Source: Phycisphaeraceae bacterium (GTDB lineage Bacteria > Planctomycetota > Phycisphaerae > Phycisphaerales > UBA1924). Taken from it: a stretch of DNA of 33,666 bases. The position numbers and the translations under genes are program-made. The notes below the pieces were generated by a model. It worked only from the letters and a program-made list of their open reading frames with translations, was not told the DNA's origin and ran no database searches. The DNA lies in contig JAHCJE010000017.1 of NCBI GenBank assembly GCA_026128865.1, positions 1 through 33,666 of the forward strand, in the 5' to 3' direction. Below are positions 8,216 through 16,020 of the stretch, piece after piece. Each line of letters starts with the position of its first letter. Position 1 is the first letter of the stretch.

Positions 8216-9007
8216 ATGACCGACACCCGCAAGGCAGGCACGATCCAGGCCGAGACCACCGTCCACGCTCACGCTCAAGCCGTCTGGGACGCAATCGCCA
8301 CCGCCGAAGGCCTCAAACGCTGGTTCCCCATCGATGCCAGGGCCGAGCCGGGCGTCGGCGGGAGCATCTGGTACTCCTGGGGACCGGGCGCGTGCGAGGG
8401 GACCGCCACGATCACCGCCTGGGATCCGCCTCGACACCTGAAAATCGAATACGGCGGCATGTCCGACGACTGGACCCTCGAACCCGCCGGCAACGGCACC
8501 GCCGCCCGCGTCGTCTCCGCCGGGTTCGCCGACAGCGAGGCCGGACGCGAGCAAGCCGCCGCCGTCGAGCGCGGCTGGCGATTCGAACTCGCCGGCCTGC
8601 GCCACGCCCTCGAACGCCACGCCGGCAAGCCGCGCCACGTCGCCTTCCCGCGCGTCTCGGGCCTGCGCCTCACACGCCAGGAAGTCTGGGGCAAACTCGT
8701 CGGCCCGACCTGCATGGGCCTCGGCTCCCGCGCCGGCGTGCCGCGCCCAGGCTCCGTCGTCCAGTTCGTCACCGGCGCGCGCGACCGCCTCGAAGCCGAC
8801 CTCCTGATCCACGACCCGCCCAACGAACTCACCGCCCTCGTCTACGACTGGGACGATGCCCTCGTCCGTCTCAGGGTCGATCCCCCCATGGCCGGCGGCG
8901 AAGGACTCGAAGCCTCCGTCTTCGTCGCTCTCCACGGCGACCGCGCCGCCGAAGCACGCGACATCGAGGCCCGCTGGGGCGACCTGCTCCGCGCCGCCCT
9001 CGCTTGA
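8216..9007 (+). CDS. SRPBCC (AHSA1/START-like) domain protein
   Basis: 263 residues. The first half begins IQAETTVHAHAQAVWDAIATAEGLKRWFPIDARAEPGVGG, the opening strand and helix of AHSA1-type SRPBCC proteins, which form a hydrophobic pocket for a ligand. GTATITAWDPPRHLKIEY and the long C-terminal helix GWRFELAGLRHALERHAG (about 121-138) complete this domain. Residues about 145-263 look like a second, more divergent half, ending in another helix (IEARWGDLLRAALA), so the protein may carry two such folds. The ATG at 8216 has GAGGAG about 9 nt upstream. The ligand is unknown. After it come 170 bp without recognisable genes or signals. Confidence 0.86.
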   Translation: MTDTRKAGTIQAETTVHAHAQAVWDAIATAEGLKRWFPIDARAEPGVGGSIWYSWGPGACEGTATITAWDPPRHLKIEYGGMSDDWTLEPAGNGTAARVVSAGFADSEAGREQAAAVERGWRFELAGLRHALERHAGKPRHVAFPRVSGLRLTRQEVWGKLVGPTCMGLGSRAGVPRPGSVVQFVTGARDRLEADLLIHDPPNELTALVYDWDDALVRLRVDPPMAGGEGLEASVFVALHGDRAAEARDIEARWGDLLRAALA

Positions 9008-9177
9008 CTTCGCGGGGCGCTCCACTCCAACAGAACGACACGGCCCGAAAGCCGCCCCGGCCCGACGCGACGCAGCCAGACGCGCCGAGCCGGGACGCGC
9101 TCCCGTCGCGCCGTCAACCCGACGACGCCACCTTCTGAGCGCCGTCCACTCGGTCCGCTCACGCCTCCCCGCGATTC

Positions 9178-10215
9178 TCAGTCGCTGATCGTCAACTCCA
9201 CCTTGATCCCCTCCCCCGAGAGAAACGTCTCGAACGCCGTCCGGTAGTCCTCGATCGGGAACTCGTGCGTCAGGATGTCGTCCAGTTCCAATCTCCCCGA
9301 AAGCACCAGTTCCTCCATCTGGTACCACGTCTCCCACATCTTCCGCCCGTTGATGCCGAGCACCTTGCACCCCTTGAAGATGATGTGCTCGTTGAAGTTG
9401 AACGTCACCGCCTTCGCAGGCAGCCCCAGCAGCGCAGCCGTCCCGCCGTTGCGGAGCGCTCGGAAGCCCTGGTCGAACGCGGCGTCCGCACCGGACATTT
9501 CCAGCAGGACGTCGACGCCCTCGCCGCGGCACGCTCTGCGGACGTCCGCGATCCACGCGTTGTCGCGTGCGTCGAACGCCTCGACCGCTCCGAGTTTCTT
9601 CGCTAGTTCCAGCCGCGGCGGGTTCACGTCGGTGCAGAAGATCCTGCTCGCACCGGCGGCCCGTGCGACGGTGACAGCCATGAGGCCGATGATCCCGACG
9701 CCGGAGATGAGAACCGTCTTCGCGCTGACGCCGGCTTCCATCACGGTATGGACGGCGTTGCCGAGGGGATCGAAGACCGCGGCGATGCGGTCGGGGATGT
9801 CGCGGTGCACCGGCCAGACGTTCTCCTCTGGCACGACGACGTAGTCAGCGAAGCACCCGTCGCGGTCGATGCCGATGATGCGTGTGTCGCTGGCGATGTG
9901 CGCGTTCCCTGTGCGGGAGTTGTAGTCCAGGCCCGCGGTCACGTGCCCTTCCGCGCTCACGCGCAGCCCCGGCTTCCACCGCGTCACCGCCGAGCCAACC
10001 CGCTCGATCGTCCCCACGAACTCGTGCCCCGTCACGATCCCCACCGGGATGCGCCCCGCCGCCCACTCGTCCCACTGCCAGATGTGCCGGTCGGTGCCGC
10101 AGATGCCGGCCCTGCGAACGCGGATCAGCACGTCGCGCGGGCCTGGCTCCGGGCGGGCGCGTTCGGCGTCAAAGGCGAGTCCCTCGCCGGCGTGGTGCTT
10201 GATGAGCGCGCGCAT
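9178..10215 (-). CDS. tdh: Threonine 3-dehydrogenase-like zinc alcohol dehydrogenase lacking structural-zinc cysteines
   Basis: 345 residues, the normal Tdh length. Tdh oxidises L-threonine with NAD+ to 2-amino-3-oxobutyrate. The start at 10215 has GGAAGGGA just upstream. Catalytic features are intact: C39 with T41 and H44 in CGTDRH, H64-E65 in GHEFVG, FDPLGNAVHTVME (148-160), the Rossmann loop SGVGIIGLMAV (171-181), D196 for NAD+, and the Tdh-type block NEHIIFKGCKVLGINGRKMWETWYQM. The structural-zinc lobe (91-111) aligns without gaps to E. coli Tdh, but its four cysteines are A94, D97, S100 and A108. No 2-amino-3-ketobutyrate CoA ligase gene is in the window, so the substrate could differ. 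The gene is divergent from gspF (131 bp, containing two direct GGCCGATC motifs 12 bp apart at 10253 and 10265). Confidence 0.88.
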   Translation of the reverse strand: MRALIKHHAGEGLAFDAERARPEPGPRDVLIRVRRAGICGTDRHIWQWDEWAAGRIPVGIVTGHEFVGTIERVGSAVTRWKPGLRVSAEGHVTAGLDYNSRTGNAHIASDTRIIGIDRDGCFADYVVVPEENVWPVHRDIPDRIAAVFDPLGNAVHTVMEAGVSAKTVLISGVGIIGLMAVTVARAAGASRIFCTDVNPPRLELAKKLGAVEAFDARDNAWIADVRRACRGEGVDVLLEMSGADAAFDQGFRALRNGGTAALLGLPAKAVTFNFNEHIIFKGCKVLGINGRKMWETWYQMEELVLSGRLELDDILTHEFPIEDYRTAFETFLSGEGIKVELTISD

Positions 10216-10346
10216 GGGTTCCCTTCCGGGCTGGTCCGAGGGTTGGGTGGTCGGCCGATCGGGCGGCCGATCCGCCCACGGGGGGGATTGTGGCGGGGGT
10301 GGTCGCTCCAATCAACCGCCCGGCTCGAGAGCGGTAGACTGCCCCG

Positions 10347-11549
10347 GTGTCCCGCGCCAGCAGCCCGAGTTCGTTCCTTTTCCTCGCCGCAACCCCCAAG
10401 GGCGGCCGCACGCTGGGCATGCGCCAGGCCCGCTCTGAGCGAGCCCTTGCGGAGGGCCTGCGCCGTGATCGGCTTGTGCTGCTGCGTACATGGAGGCTGC
10501 CGGTATGGGTCGGGGCGCGCGAGGGGACGCTCGCGCTGAAAGACCAGGCGGAACTCAACACCCAGCTCGCCCTCCTTCTGAAGCGTGGCGTGCCGCTGGT
10601 GGAGGCACTCGAGGTAACCGCGTCCGTGGTCTCCGCCCGCACACGTCCGCTGGTGCAGCGTCTGCGTGACGAGGTTGCGGGTGGGGCATCGTTCTCCGAC
10701 GCCTGCCGCCGCGCCCGCGCGTTCGACACCGTGACCATTGCCGTGTATCAAGCCGCCGAGCGTACGGGCGATCTCGCCGGGGCGGCTGGGCAGCTCTCTC
10801 GCACGGCGCGGCGGCAGGTCGCGCTTCGGGGCAAGGCGCTCACGCTGATGCTCTACCCCGCGATCGTGCTCGCCATCAGCATCCTCGTCGTCGGCCTCAT
10901 GCTGATTCTGGTCGTGCCGAGCATCGGCGGCGCGCTGCTGCAGATGACGGACGATCTTCCCGGGTACACGAAGCTCATCATGGGCGTCAGCGAGTTCGCC
11001 CGCGCCAACGCGCCGATCGTGCTGGCGGCGGCGGGGGCTACGCTCATCCTGCTCCTGCTCGCCCGCAAGCAGGTGGGCGCGGCGATCGCTCGTGCGATGC
11101 GCAAACTCCCCGGCGTGCGCACGGTCGTGCTGTCGCAGGAGTCCGCCCGTTTCTTCGCGGTCATGGCGGCGATGACCCGCTCGGGCGTCCCTCTCGCCGA
11201 CTCGCTCGGCGTCGCCACCGAGGCCATCGCGCACCCGGTGATGCGCCGGCAACTCCGGACGCTGCGCACGCGTCTGATCGAGGGCGGCGTGCTGCGGACG
11301 CTCATCGACGGCGTGGAGACGCTGCCGCTGGCGACGCGCCGCCTGCTCATGGCCGCCGAGCGTGCCGGCGACCTTGAGACGGCCTTTGACACGCTGGCCG
11401 ACGATCTCGCGGACGAGACCGAGCGTCGCTCGACGCGCCTGCTTTCTGTTCTTCAGCCCGCGTTGATCGTGGCGATGTTCGTGATCATCGGCTCGATCCT
11501 GATGGCCGTGATGCTGCCGCTGCTGACGCTGCCGTCGAAGGTGATCTGA
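10347..11549 (+). CDS. Type II secretion/type IV pilus inner-membrane platform protein (GspF/PilC family), orphan
   Basis: 400 residues. It has the family plan: a short N-terminal part (FLFLAATPKGGRTLGMRQARSERALAEGL), a first T2SSF domain (about 68-190) and a second one (about 272-390). Each domain begins with a helical bundle carrying G-V-P-L (LKRGVPLVEALE, TRSGVPLADSLG) and AAERTGDL/AAERAGDL motifs. Membrane segments lie around 165-190, 230-250 and the C-terminal PALIVAMFVIIGSILMAVMLPLL. GspF/PilC proteins anchor the ATPase and help assemble pseudopilins. The start is a GTG at 10347; no good ribosome-binding site is visible, but the family N-terminus needs it. No ATPase, pilin or secretin genes are nearby in the window. 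Confidence 0.88.
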   Translation: MSRASSPSSFLFLAATPKGGRTLGMRQARSERALAEGLRRDRLVLLRTWRLPVWVGAREGTLALKDQAELNTQLALLLKRGVPLVEALEVTASVVSARTRPLVQRLRDEVAGGASFSDACRRARAFDTVTIAVYQAAERTGDLAGAAGQLSRTARRQVALRGKALTLMLYPAIVLAISILVVGLMLILVVPSIGGALLQMTDDLPGYTKLIMGVSEFARANAPIVLAAAGATLILLLLARKQVGAAIARAMRKLPGVRTVVLSQESARFFAVMAAMTRSGVPLADSLGVATEAIAHPVMRRQLRTLRTRLIEGGVLRTLIDGVETLPLATRRLLMAAERAGDLETAFDTLADDLADETERRSTRLLSVLQPALIVAMFVIIGSILMAVMLPLLTLPSKVI

Positions 11550-11553
11550 CGGG

Positions 11554-11805
11554 TCACGCCACGGTGTCCGAAAAGCCCAGGTCGGGAACGCTCGCAAAGG
11601 CGATCCCGCCGGTCGCGCTGGCGCGGGCCTCCTGCATCGACGCCGTGTACACCGTCAGCCGACCGTGCCGCGAGTTCAGACGGTCGATCGCACGCGACAA
11701 CGCTCGACGCCGCTCCTCCTCCGGGAACAGCGGCAGCGTCGCCTCCTCCGTCGCCCCCAGCCCCGCCAGTGTCACCCCAACCTGCAGCACCGGCCCGGAC
11801 GGCCG
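11554..11805 (-). pseudogene. C-terminal fragment of a Y-family (DinB-like) DNA polymerase
   Basis: The last ~83 residues of the frame read RPSGPVLQVGVTLAGL, then LPLFPEEERRRALSRAIDRLNSRHGRLTVYTASM, then IAFASVPDL, before a stop at 11554. This is the little-finger end of DinB-like lesion-bypass polymerases: the V-G-V strand, the LF motif, the AIDRLNxRHG helix, and the IAF.(R)IPD tail. The palm and fingers with the catalytic acids are missing. Upstream the frame continues open for about 35 codons without recognisable homology and runs into repeat DNA. It is a remnant, cut by events that also left an IS630 tail next to it. It converges on gspF with 4 bp between the stops. Confidence 0.66.
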
Positions 11806-11871
11806 GATCGCCCCGCAGTTGGCTGGCGGAACTGCACCGACCTCCTGTCCTATCCTCGCGCGTCCTCGACG

Positions 11872-11932
11872 CACCGACCTCCCAAAGCGGAGGTCGGTGG
11901 CACGAATCGGCACGGGTCTGCGCCACCCCGCC
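11872..11932. repeat. Structured GGTGGCACC-type repeat, divergent copy A
   Basis: An 11-bp perfect stem (11872-11882 with 11889-11899, CACCGACCTCC/GGAGGTCGGTG) around CAAAGC is followed by GGCAC...GCGCCACCCCGCCG. The CACCGACCTC core and the CCACCCCGCCG end recur at 14004-14072 and 14338-14395. It sits exactly at the junction between the polymerase fragment and the transposase fragment. Confidence 0.7.
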
Positions 11933-11933
11933 G

Positions 11934-12164
11934 TTGAAGGTTCCCGACAACATCACCATCCTGTTCCTGCCGCCGTACTCGCCCGAACTCAACCCGATCG
12001 AACGCCTGTGGGCGTACCGCCGCGCACACTTCCTGAGCAACCGGGCCTACGACGACTACGACCACCTCCTCGACGCCGGCGCCGGAGCATGGCAACGGCT
12101 CACCCCGCAACGCCTCTGATCCGTCTGCGCCCGCTCCTACCTCACGCACAAGCCGAAGGTGTGA
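11934..12164 (+). pseudogene. IS630-family transposase, C-terminal remnant with in-frame stop
   Basis: The frame reads VPDNITILFLPPYSPELNPIERLW, then FLSNRAYDDYDHLLDAG and AWQRLTPQRL. This is the end of an IS630 DDE transposase: the LPPYSPELNPIE block carries the final acidic catalytic residue. A TGA at 12117-12119 interrupts it; reading through gives SVCARSYLTHKPKV and a second TGA at 12162-12164, so the first stop looks like a CGA to TGA change. The first two catalytic Asp regions and the left end of the element are absent. It is joined on the left to repeat copy A. It cannot encode an active transposase. Confidence 0.87.
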
Positions 12165-12233
12165 TCCGTATCAGATGCTCCGGCTCGCTGAGCATGAAGT
12201 TCGCACAAGAGTTGAGGGATCTCTTGAACCCGT

Positions 12234-13769
12234 TCAGCCTCCGGTCTTTGACCAGCCGCTGCCGGTCGCTGACCGTTGCCTGGCGCGGGCCTGGTACCAG
12301 CGGTAGAGGACATAGCACACCGGTGTGAACGCGGGAACGGCAATCGACCAGACGAGCCAGGGCGGGGCCGGGGTGTAGCGGGCCAGCAACCACGCGCAGG
12401 CCCAGAAGCCAGCGACCACCGGGACGATGTACAGGCGGGAGACGCGCACGAGGAAGCGCTCGCAGAAGACGCGGACGCGGCCATCTCTGGCGACGGCCGA
12501 GGCGGCGACACGACGCGCCCAGAGGAACTCGCTCGCGAGAATCCCCACCCCGAGCGGACCCAGGATCGTCAGACCCGGCCCCGGCAGAGGCGAGATGATC
12601 AGCCCGCAGAGGATGACCAGCGACCCGGCGGTCAGCACCGCAACGCGCCGGATTGTCCGGTTCGATCGCCAGAGGAGCAGAAGCCGCCGAGGGAGTGAGA
12701 TCGATGGCGCCGGGCCGTCGGGGACGATTCCCTCCGCAAGGGGTGTTTCGACCGCGCCGCGGCGGGCGAGCACCGAGGCGGCGATGCCCGACGTCAGGAT
12801 CGCCAGAACGACGGCGGTGGAGACCTCGGAGGGGATCTTCCAGGCCGTGTGGACGAGGCAGATCTTGATCCCGACGAACAGGAGCACCGCGACGAGCGCA
12901 GACTTGAGGTAGCGGAACCGGAGGACCGCCGAGGCGAGGCAGAAGTAGAGCGAGCGCAACCCGAGCACGGCCATGATGTTCGACGTGAAGACGATGAATG
13001 GGTCGCTCGTGATCGCGAACACGGCGGGGATCGAGTCCACCGCGAAGAGCACGTCCGTCGCCTCGACGATGACCAAGGCGACCAGCAGCGGCGTTGCGTG
13101 CAAGCGCCCGTCGATCCTCGCCAGGAGTTTCTGCCCCTCCAGGCGCGGCGAGACCGGGACGACTCGTGAGATGAACCGCACGAATCGTGTGCTGGTGGAC
13201 TCGCGGTCATCGTCACGGGACAGGGCCATCTTCAGCGCGGAAAAGACCAGGACGGCCCCGAAGACATAGGCGACCCAGGCGAACTCGGCGACGATCGCGG
13301 CGCCGGCGCCGATCATCAGACCTCGCATCACGAGCGCTCCCAGGATGCCCCAGAACAGGACTCGGTGCTGGAGCGCGACCGGGATCGCCAGAGACGTGAA
13401 GATCATCGAGATGACGAAGACGTTGTCCAGCGAGAGCGACTTCTCGACGAGGTACGCCGTCAGGTAGAGCCGCGTCGCGTCCCAGCCGGAGATCGTCTCG
13501 GCTTCGCCCGGCGAGCCGAGCACCGGGACGGACGTGCCCAGGCCGCCGAAGTGGTGTTCGTAGAGAACGAAGACCGCGCCTGCGAACAGCAACGCCACGG
13601 AGATCCACACCGCGGTCCAGGCGAGGGACTCGCGAATGGTCGGAGCGTGGGACTTCCTGTGGAAGACCCCCAGGTCGAGCGCCAGCAGGAACAGGACGAC
13701 GCCGACGAACGCGGCGTACAACCACGGCGTGAAGGCGAGTGCCTCCGGACCAGGATTGGCGATGGGCAT
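12234..13769 (-). CDS. TerC-family membrane protein fused to a PGPGW domain
   Basis: 511 residues; ordinary TerC/Alx proteins are about 320. The TerC part (about 10-335) has EKSLSLDNVFV (109-119) and the second acidic membrane motif EATDVLFAVDSIPAVFAIT (236-254), both within predicted helices and both typical of metal-handling by TerC/Alx. Family members export Mn2+ and help metalate secreted proteins. After a Pro-rich linker (about 340-362) comes a second module with SPLPGPGLTILGPLGVGILASEFLWARR (393-420), the PGPGW signature, plus two further helices to the C-terminus. The gene is preceded by a yybP-ykoY-type riboswitch and a -10 box, which supports manganese control. The ATG at 13769 has a modest AGGT upstream. 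The 114 bp after the neighbouring transposase remnant show no other gene. Confidence 0.92.
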   Translation of the reverse strand: MPIANPGPEALAFTPWLYAAFVGVVLFLLALDLGVFHRKSHAPTIRESLAWTAVWISVALLFAGAVFVLYEHHFGGLGTSVPVLGSPGEAETISGWDATRLYLTAYLVEKSLSLDNVFVISMIFTSLAIPVALQHRVLFWGILGALVMRGLMIGAGAAIVAEFAWVAYVFGAVLVFSALKMALSRDDDRESTSTRFVRFISRVVPVSPRLEGQKLLARIDGRLHATPLLVALVIVEATDVLFAVDSIPAVFAITSDPFIVFTSNIMAVLGLRSLYFCLASAVLRFRYLKSALVAVLLFVGIKICLVHTAWKIPSEVSTAVVLAILTSGIAASVLARRGAVETPLAEGIVPDGPAPSISLPRRLLLLWRSNRTIRRVAVLTAGSLVILCGLIISPLPGPGLTILGPLGVGILASEFLWARRVAASAVARDGRVRVFCERFLVRVSRLYIVPVVAGFWACAWLLARYTPAPPWLVWSIAVPAFTPVCYVLYRWYQARARQRSATGSGWSKTGG

Positions 13770-13840
13770 GGTGACCTGCGCGGGTATCGGCGACCATTCG
13801 GTGGACCGGGGTCACGCCCCGATAGCGCATGACCGCGGTC

Positions 13841-13952
13841 GCGAAGGTCTTGCCGCACGGTTTCCCGCTTGCGTCACCGAGTCGATGCCGAGAGCGGCTC
13901 CGACTGTCCTGACGATGAACGCTCCCGTCTCGACGGGCGGCTACTCCCCTAC
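13841..13952 (-). promoter_or_regulatory. yybP-ykoY (Mn2+) riboswitch in the terC leader
   Basis: Read on the minus strand, the element opens with TAGGGGAGTAGCC (13951-13939), has ATCGTCAGGACA in the middle, and closes with GGTGACGCAAGC and GGCAAGACCTTCGC (13854-13841). GGGGAGUAGC at the 5' side and CAAGACCUU at the 3' side are the invariant parts of this class that form the Mn2+-binding loops. Terminal pairing (CGTAGG with CCTTCG, one mismatch) brings them together, and the CCCGTCGAGACGGG hairpin follows the first box as in known examples. About 70 nt separate the aptamer from the terC start codon and include a CGGGGCGTGACCCCG hairpin that could act as the switch. terC/alx is one of the standard genes controlled by this riboswitch. 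I judged this by eye, without a covariance model. Confidence 0.85.
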
Positions 13953-13967
13953 GCTGGGATCGGCGTG

Positions 13968-13973
13968 AGTATA
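13968..13973 (-). promoter_or_regulatory. -10 box for the terC riboswitch transcript
   Basis: TATACT on the minus strand, five of six bases of the -10 consensus. It predicts a start near 13960, about 10 nt ahead of the riboswitch aptamer, which is where it should be. The -35 position shows no clear match. Confidence 0.5.
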
Positions 13974-14003
13974 GCCCCGGGCGTGGGATCGCTGGAGCGG
14001 CCG

Positions 14004-14072
14004 GGCAGGGTGGCACCGACCTCTCAGCCTCAGCGGAGCGCTTCAGCCGTGCTTCAGCCGTGCCACCCCGCC
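14004..14072. repeat. Structured GGTGGCACC-type repeat, copy B
   Basis: The ends GGCAGGGTGGCA and TGCCACCCCGCC are inverted with one mismatch, so the whole 69 bp can fold back. The interior has GACCTCTCAGCCTCAGCGGAG and a duplicated GCTTCAGCCGT that accounts for its extra length over copy C. Confidence 0.85.
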
Positions 14073-14073
14073 G

Positions 14074-14295
14074 ATCGCCGTCGGAAGCGAACTGGACTAC
14101 CCCTTGGGGGTCGAGAGTTGTGAGATTGACCCCGGCATACGGCCTGAACTGCAAGCCCTGGGTGCGAACTACCTGTTCGTCTCGCTCCACTCGTTCTGCC
14201 TGCTCTACAACCTCTGCTGGGATCAGCTTTACGCGCATCGGGAGACGCTTCGGCGTTGGATTCCGGAGGGCGACCCCCGAGTGTCACTGGACTGA
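14074..14295 (+). pseudogene. Short conserved-looking frame between two repeat copies, unrecognised
   Basis: From the end of repeat copy B the frame reads IAVGSELDYPLGVESCEIDPG, then RPELQALGANYLFVSLHSF and ends IPEGDPRVSLD. A TTG at 14104 gives a possible 63-residue product, but there is no ribosome-binding site and the protein-like sequence continues upstream to the edge of the repeat. That suggests the tail of a longer gene whose front was replaced by the repeat. Codon use looks coding (aromatic and Leu-rich, few Arg/Pro runs). I do not recognise the family, and it may instead be a small intact protein. Confidence 0.35.
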
Positions 14296-14337
14296 CCGTA
14301 CTCCGTGGGAGCAGAGAGGCTCGAGCTTTTCAGAGTC

Positions 14338-14395
14338 GGCAGGGTGGCACCGACCTCTCCGCTTCAGCGGAGCGCTTCAGCCGTGCCACCCCGCC
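14338..14395. repeat. Structured GGTGGCACC-type repeat, copy C
   Basis: 58 bp with the same inverted ends as copy B (GGCAGGGTGGCA with TGCCACCCCGCC). Inside lies CTCCGCTTCAGCGGAG, a 6-bp stem with a TTCA loop. It is probably the cleanest form of this repeat family in the window. Confidence 0.87.
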
Positions 14396-14441
14396 GTGGC
14401 GTGAAAGGGCAGCCGAGAGACCTCGCCTGTGAGAAGTCACC

Positions 14442-15392
14442 ATGACAAACGAGCACTTCAGAATCCGGCGTCGCAAGGGCGGTAGCCCGAACGTCGCCGA
14501 TCTCGATGTTGACACCTCCGAGTCACACGAGGCGAGAGTGTTGCTTCGTCAGCGCAGACCGGACGAACTCGACCAGGTCGTGCGAAAGTGCACTGAACCT
14601 AATCAACGTACGCATCTGGCGGAGGCCCTTGGCGACTGGGCTGGCGATGCGCCGTGGGTCGCGCAGTGGCGAGAGAGATCGCCCACCGCCTTCGCTCGAA
14701 CGGCGCATGGAATCTGGCAGACCAAGCGCGCGTGGGACTTCTCGCCGTGGACGCACGGACGCACCGACATGTCTGAGTTCCGCACGCGCCTCGAATCCGC
14801 CAGAGACGAACTGCTCACCGCCGCCCGGATGGACTCGCGTTGTGCTGCGCCGCTGCCGTGGCTCATGTGGTGCGCGCGGGGGCTTGGTGATCCGGATCTT
14901 TCGGCAAAGGCTTTCGGTGAGGGGACTCGCCGCTCGCCTTCGACGAAACTCGTATACTCCTCCTCGCTGCTTTCCGAGAGCACGCACTGGTTCGGCGAGG
15001 TTGGCCAGGCTCTGGAGGCGGCGCGCGGCTATGCCCGAAGCGCCCCGCACGGCATCGGCGCCGCCTCCCTCGTCATCGAGGCGCACCTCGGCGTCGATCC
15101 ACAGTTCGGCGCGGGAGCCGGCGGGTATTGGAGGTCGCCCGCAGTGCGCGACGAAGTCGTGAGTGCGGCATCGACATGCGACGCAGAAGGATTCCACGGC
15201 ATCAACGGCGTGCGCACACGCTACTGGCTCGCGTTCGGGCTTTGGAAAGTCGGCGAGCACGCCGCAGCCGCGCCGCACTTCAGATCGCTCGGAGCCGTCT
15301 GGAACCAGAACCCTTGGTTTGGAATGCGCATCCTCAACAGGCTCCTGAACCCGTACTACAAGGCCCGCAAACAATGCCTCTCGGCGGGCTGA
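14442..15392 (+). CDS. Conserved helical (TPR-like) protein of unknown function
   Basis: 316 residues, soluble, no signal peptide. The middle holds the run RTAHGIWQTKRAWDFSPWTHGRTDMSEFRTRLESARDELLTAARMD, then PWLMWCARGLGDPD, then AFGEGTRRSPSTKLVY and ALEAARGYARSAPHG. These alternate amphipathic helices with pro-Ala-Gly turns, like TPR or similar helical repeats. The W-a-x-RG...L..A...D...PW....ARGLG order resembles a family of uncharacterised bacterial proteins I remember only loosely. The end (LLNPYYKARKQCLSAG) is basic. It follows repeat copy C and has a weak GAGAAG site. Codon use is somewhat less GC-biased than in its neighbours, which fits recent arrival in a decay-prone zone. Confidence 0.72.
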   Translation: MTNEHFRIRRRKGGSPNVADLDVDTSESHEARVLLRQRRPDELDQVVRKCTEPNQRTHLAEALGDWAGDAPWVAQWRERSPTAFARTAHGIWQTKRAWDFSPWTHGRTDMSEFRTRLESARDELLTAARMDSRCAAPLPWLMWCARGLGDPDLSAKAFGEGTRRSPSTKLVYSSSLLSESTHWFGEVGQALEAARGYARSAPHGIGAASLVIEAHLGVDPQFGAGAGGYWRSPAVRDEVVSAASTCDAEGFHGINGVRTRYWLAFGLWKVGEHAAAAPHFRSLGAVWNQNPWFGMRILNRLLNPYYKARKQCLSAG

Positions 15393-15447
15393 GCCAATCC
15401 CGACGGTGTCCCGGTCAAGCGCGCTGGCCGCGCGCGGATCGGAAGAT

Positions 15448-16011
15448 TCACCTGCCCGATGCTGCGGAATCCGCGCCCATTATGCCTTGCGCCCGCTCCG
15501 TCGCCTCGGCATCCGGCGGCGCCCACCGCCGCAACTGGCTCTCCCGCACCGACTCACGCTGCGCGCTGTCCTCGAACGAGCGCGGCGCGCCGCACTCCGG
15601 GCAGACCGGCTGCGTATCGGGAAGCCCGACCAGGTCGTGCCGGCAGTACCCGCAGAACCTCCCCCCTCCCGCCCTGAACGGCCGCACCACGCTCGCCAGC
15701 ACGAACCCCACCACGCTCACCAGCGCGGTGTACGGGTACAGCAGCGTCTGAAGCATCGGCAGGTACACCGCCCCGTCTGTCCAGACCGACAGCCGGTAGT
15801 GCAGCCAGGCGATCCCCAGCAGCCCCGCCAGCCCGCCGGCCGCGGCCAGGTACCCCGACGGCTCGCGCCGCCAGCGGTACGCCAGCATCCACACGACGAA
15901 CGCATAGCCGACGAAGAACGGGATCACGTCCAGCGCCTTCCGCCCGCGTCGGCGGGCCTTGCTCGCGTTCGTCCGCCGATCCCCCGGGGGCGAGCGCGCC
16001 GGTCTCGTCAT
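15448..16011 (-). CDS. Membrane protein with C-terminal zinc ribbon
   Basis: 187 residues. A basic N-terminus (about 1-25) is followed by three to four hydrophobic segments (VIPFFVGYAFVVWMLAYRW, GYLAAAGGLAGLLGIAWL, YLPMLQTLLYPYTALVSVVGFVLA). Then comes a four-cysteine ribbon, C-GYC-RHDLVGLP...VCPEC-G (about 119-141). The C-x2-C-x-HDLxGL-x-C-P-E-C-G form is frequent in Planctomycetota membrane proteins and binds zinc. The tail is charged and probably cytoplasmic. It starts 9 bp after the stop of the DUF444 gene on the same strand, so the two are likely co-transcribed. Function is unknown. Confidence 0.8.
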   Translation of the reverse strand: MTRPARSPPGDRRTNASKARRRGRKALDVIPFFVGYAFVVWMLAYRWRREPSGYLAAAGGLAGLLGIAWLHYRLSVWTDGAVYLPMLQTLLYPYTALVSVVGFVLASVVRPFRAGGGRFCGYCRHDLVGLPDTQPVCPECGAPRSFEDSAQRESVRESQLRRWAPPDAEATERAQGIMGADSAASGR

Positions 16012-16020
16012 TCTAAGCCG

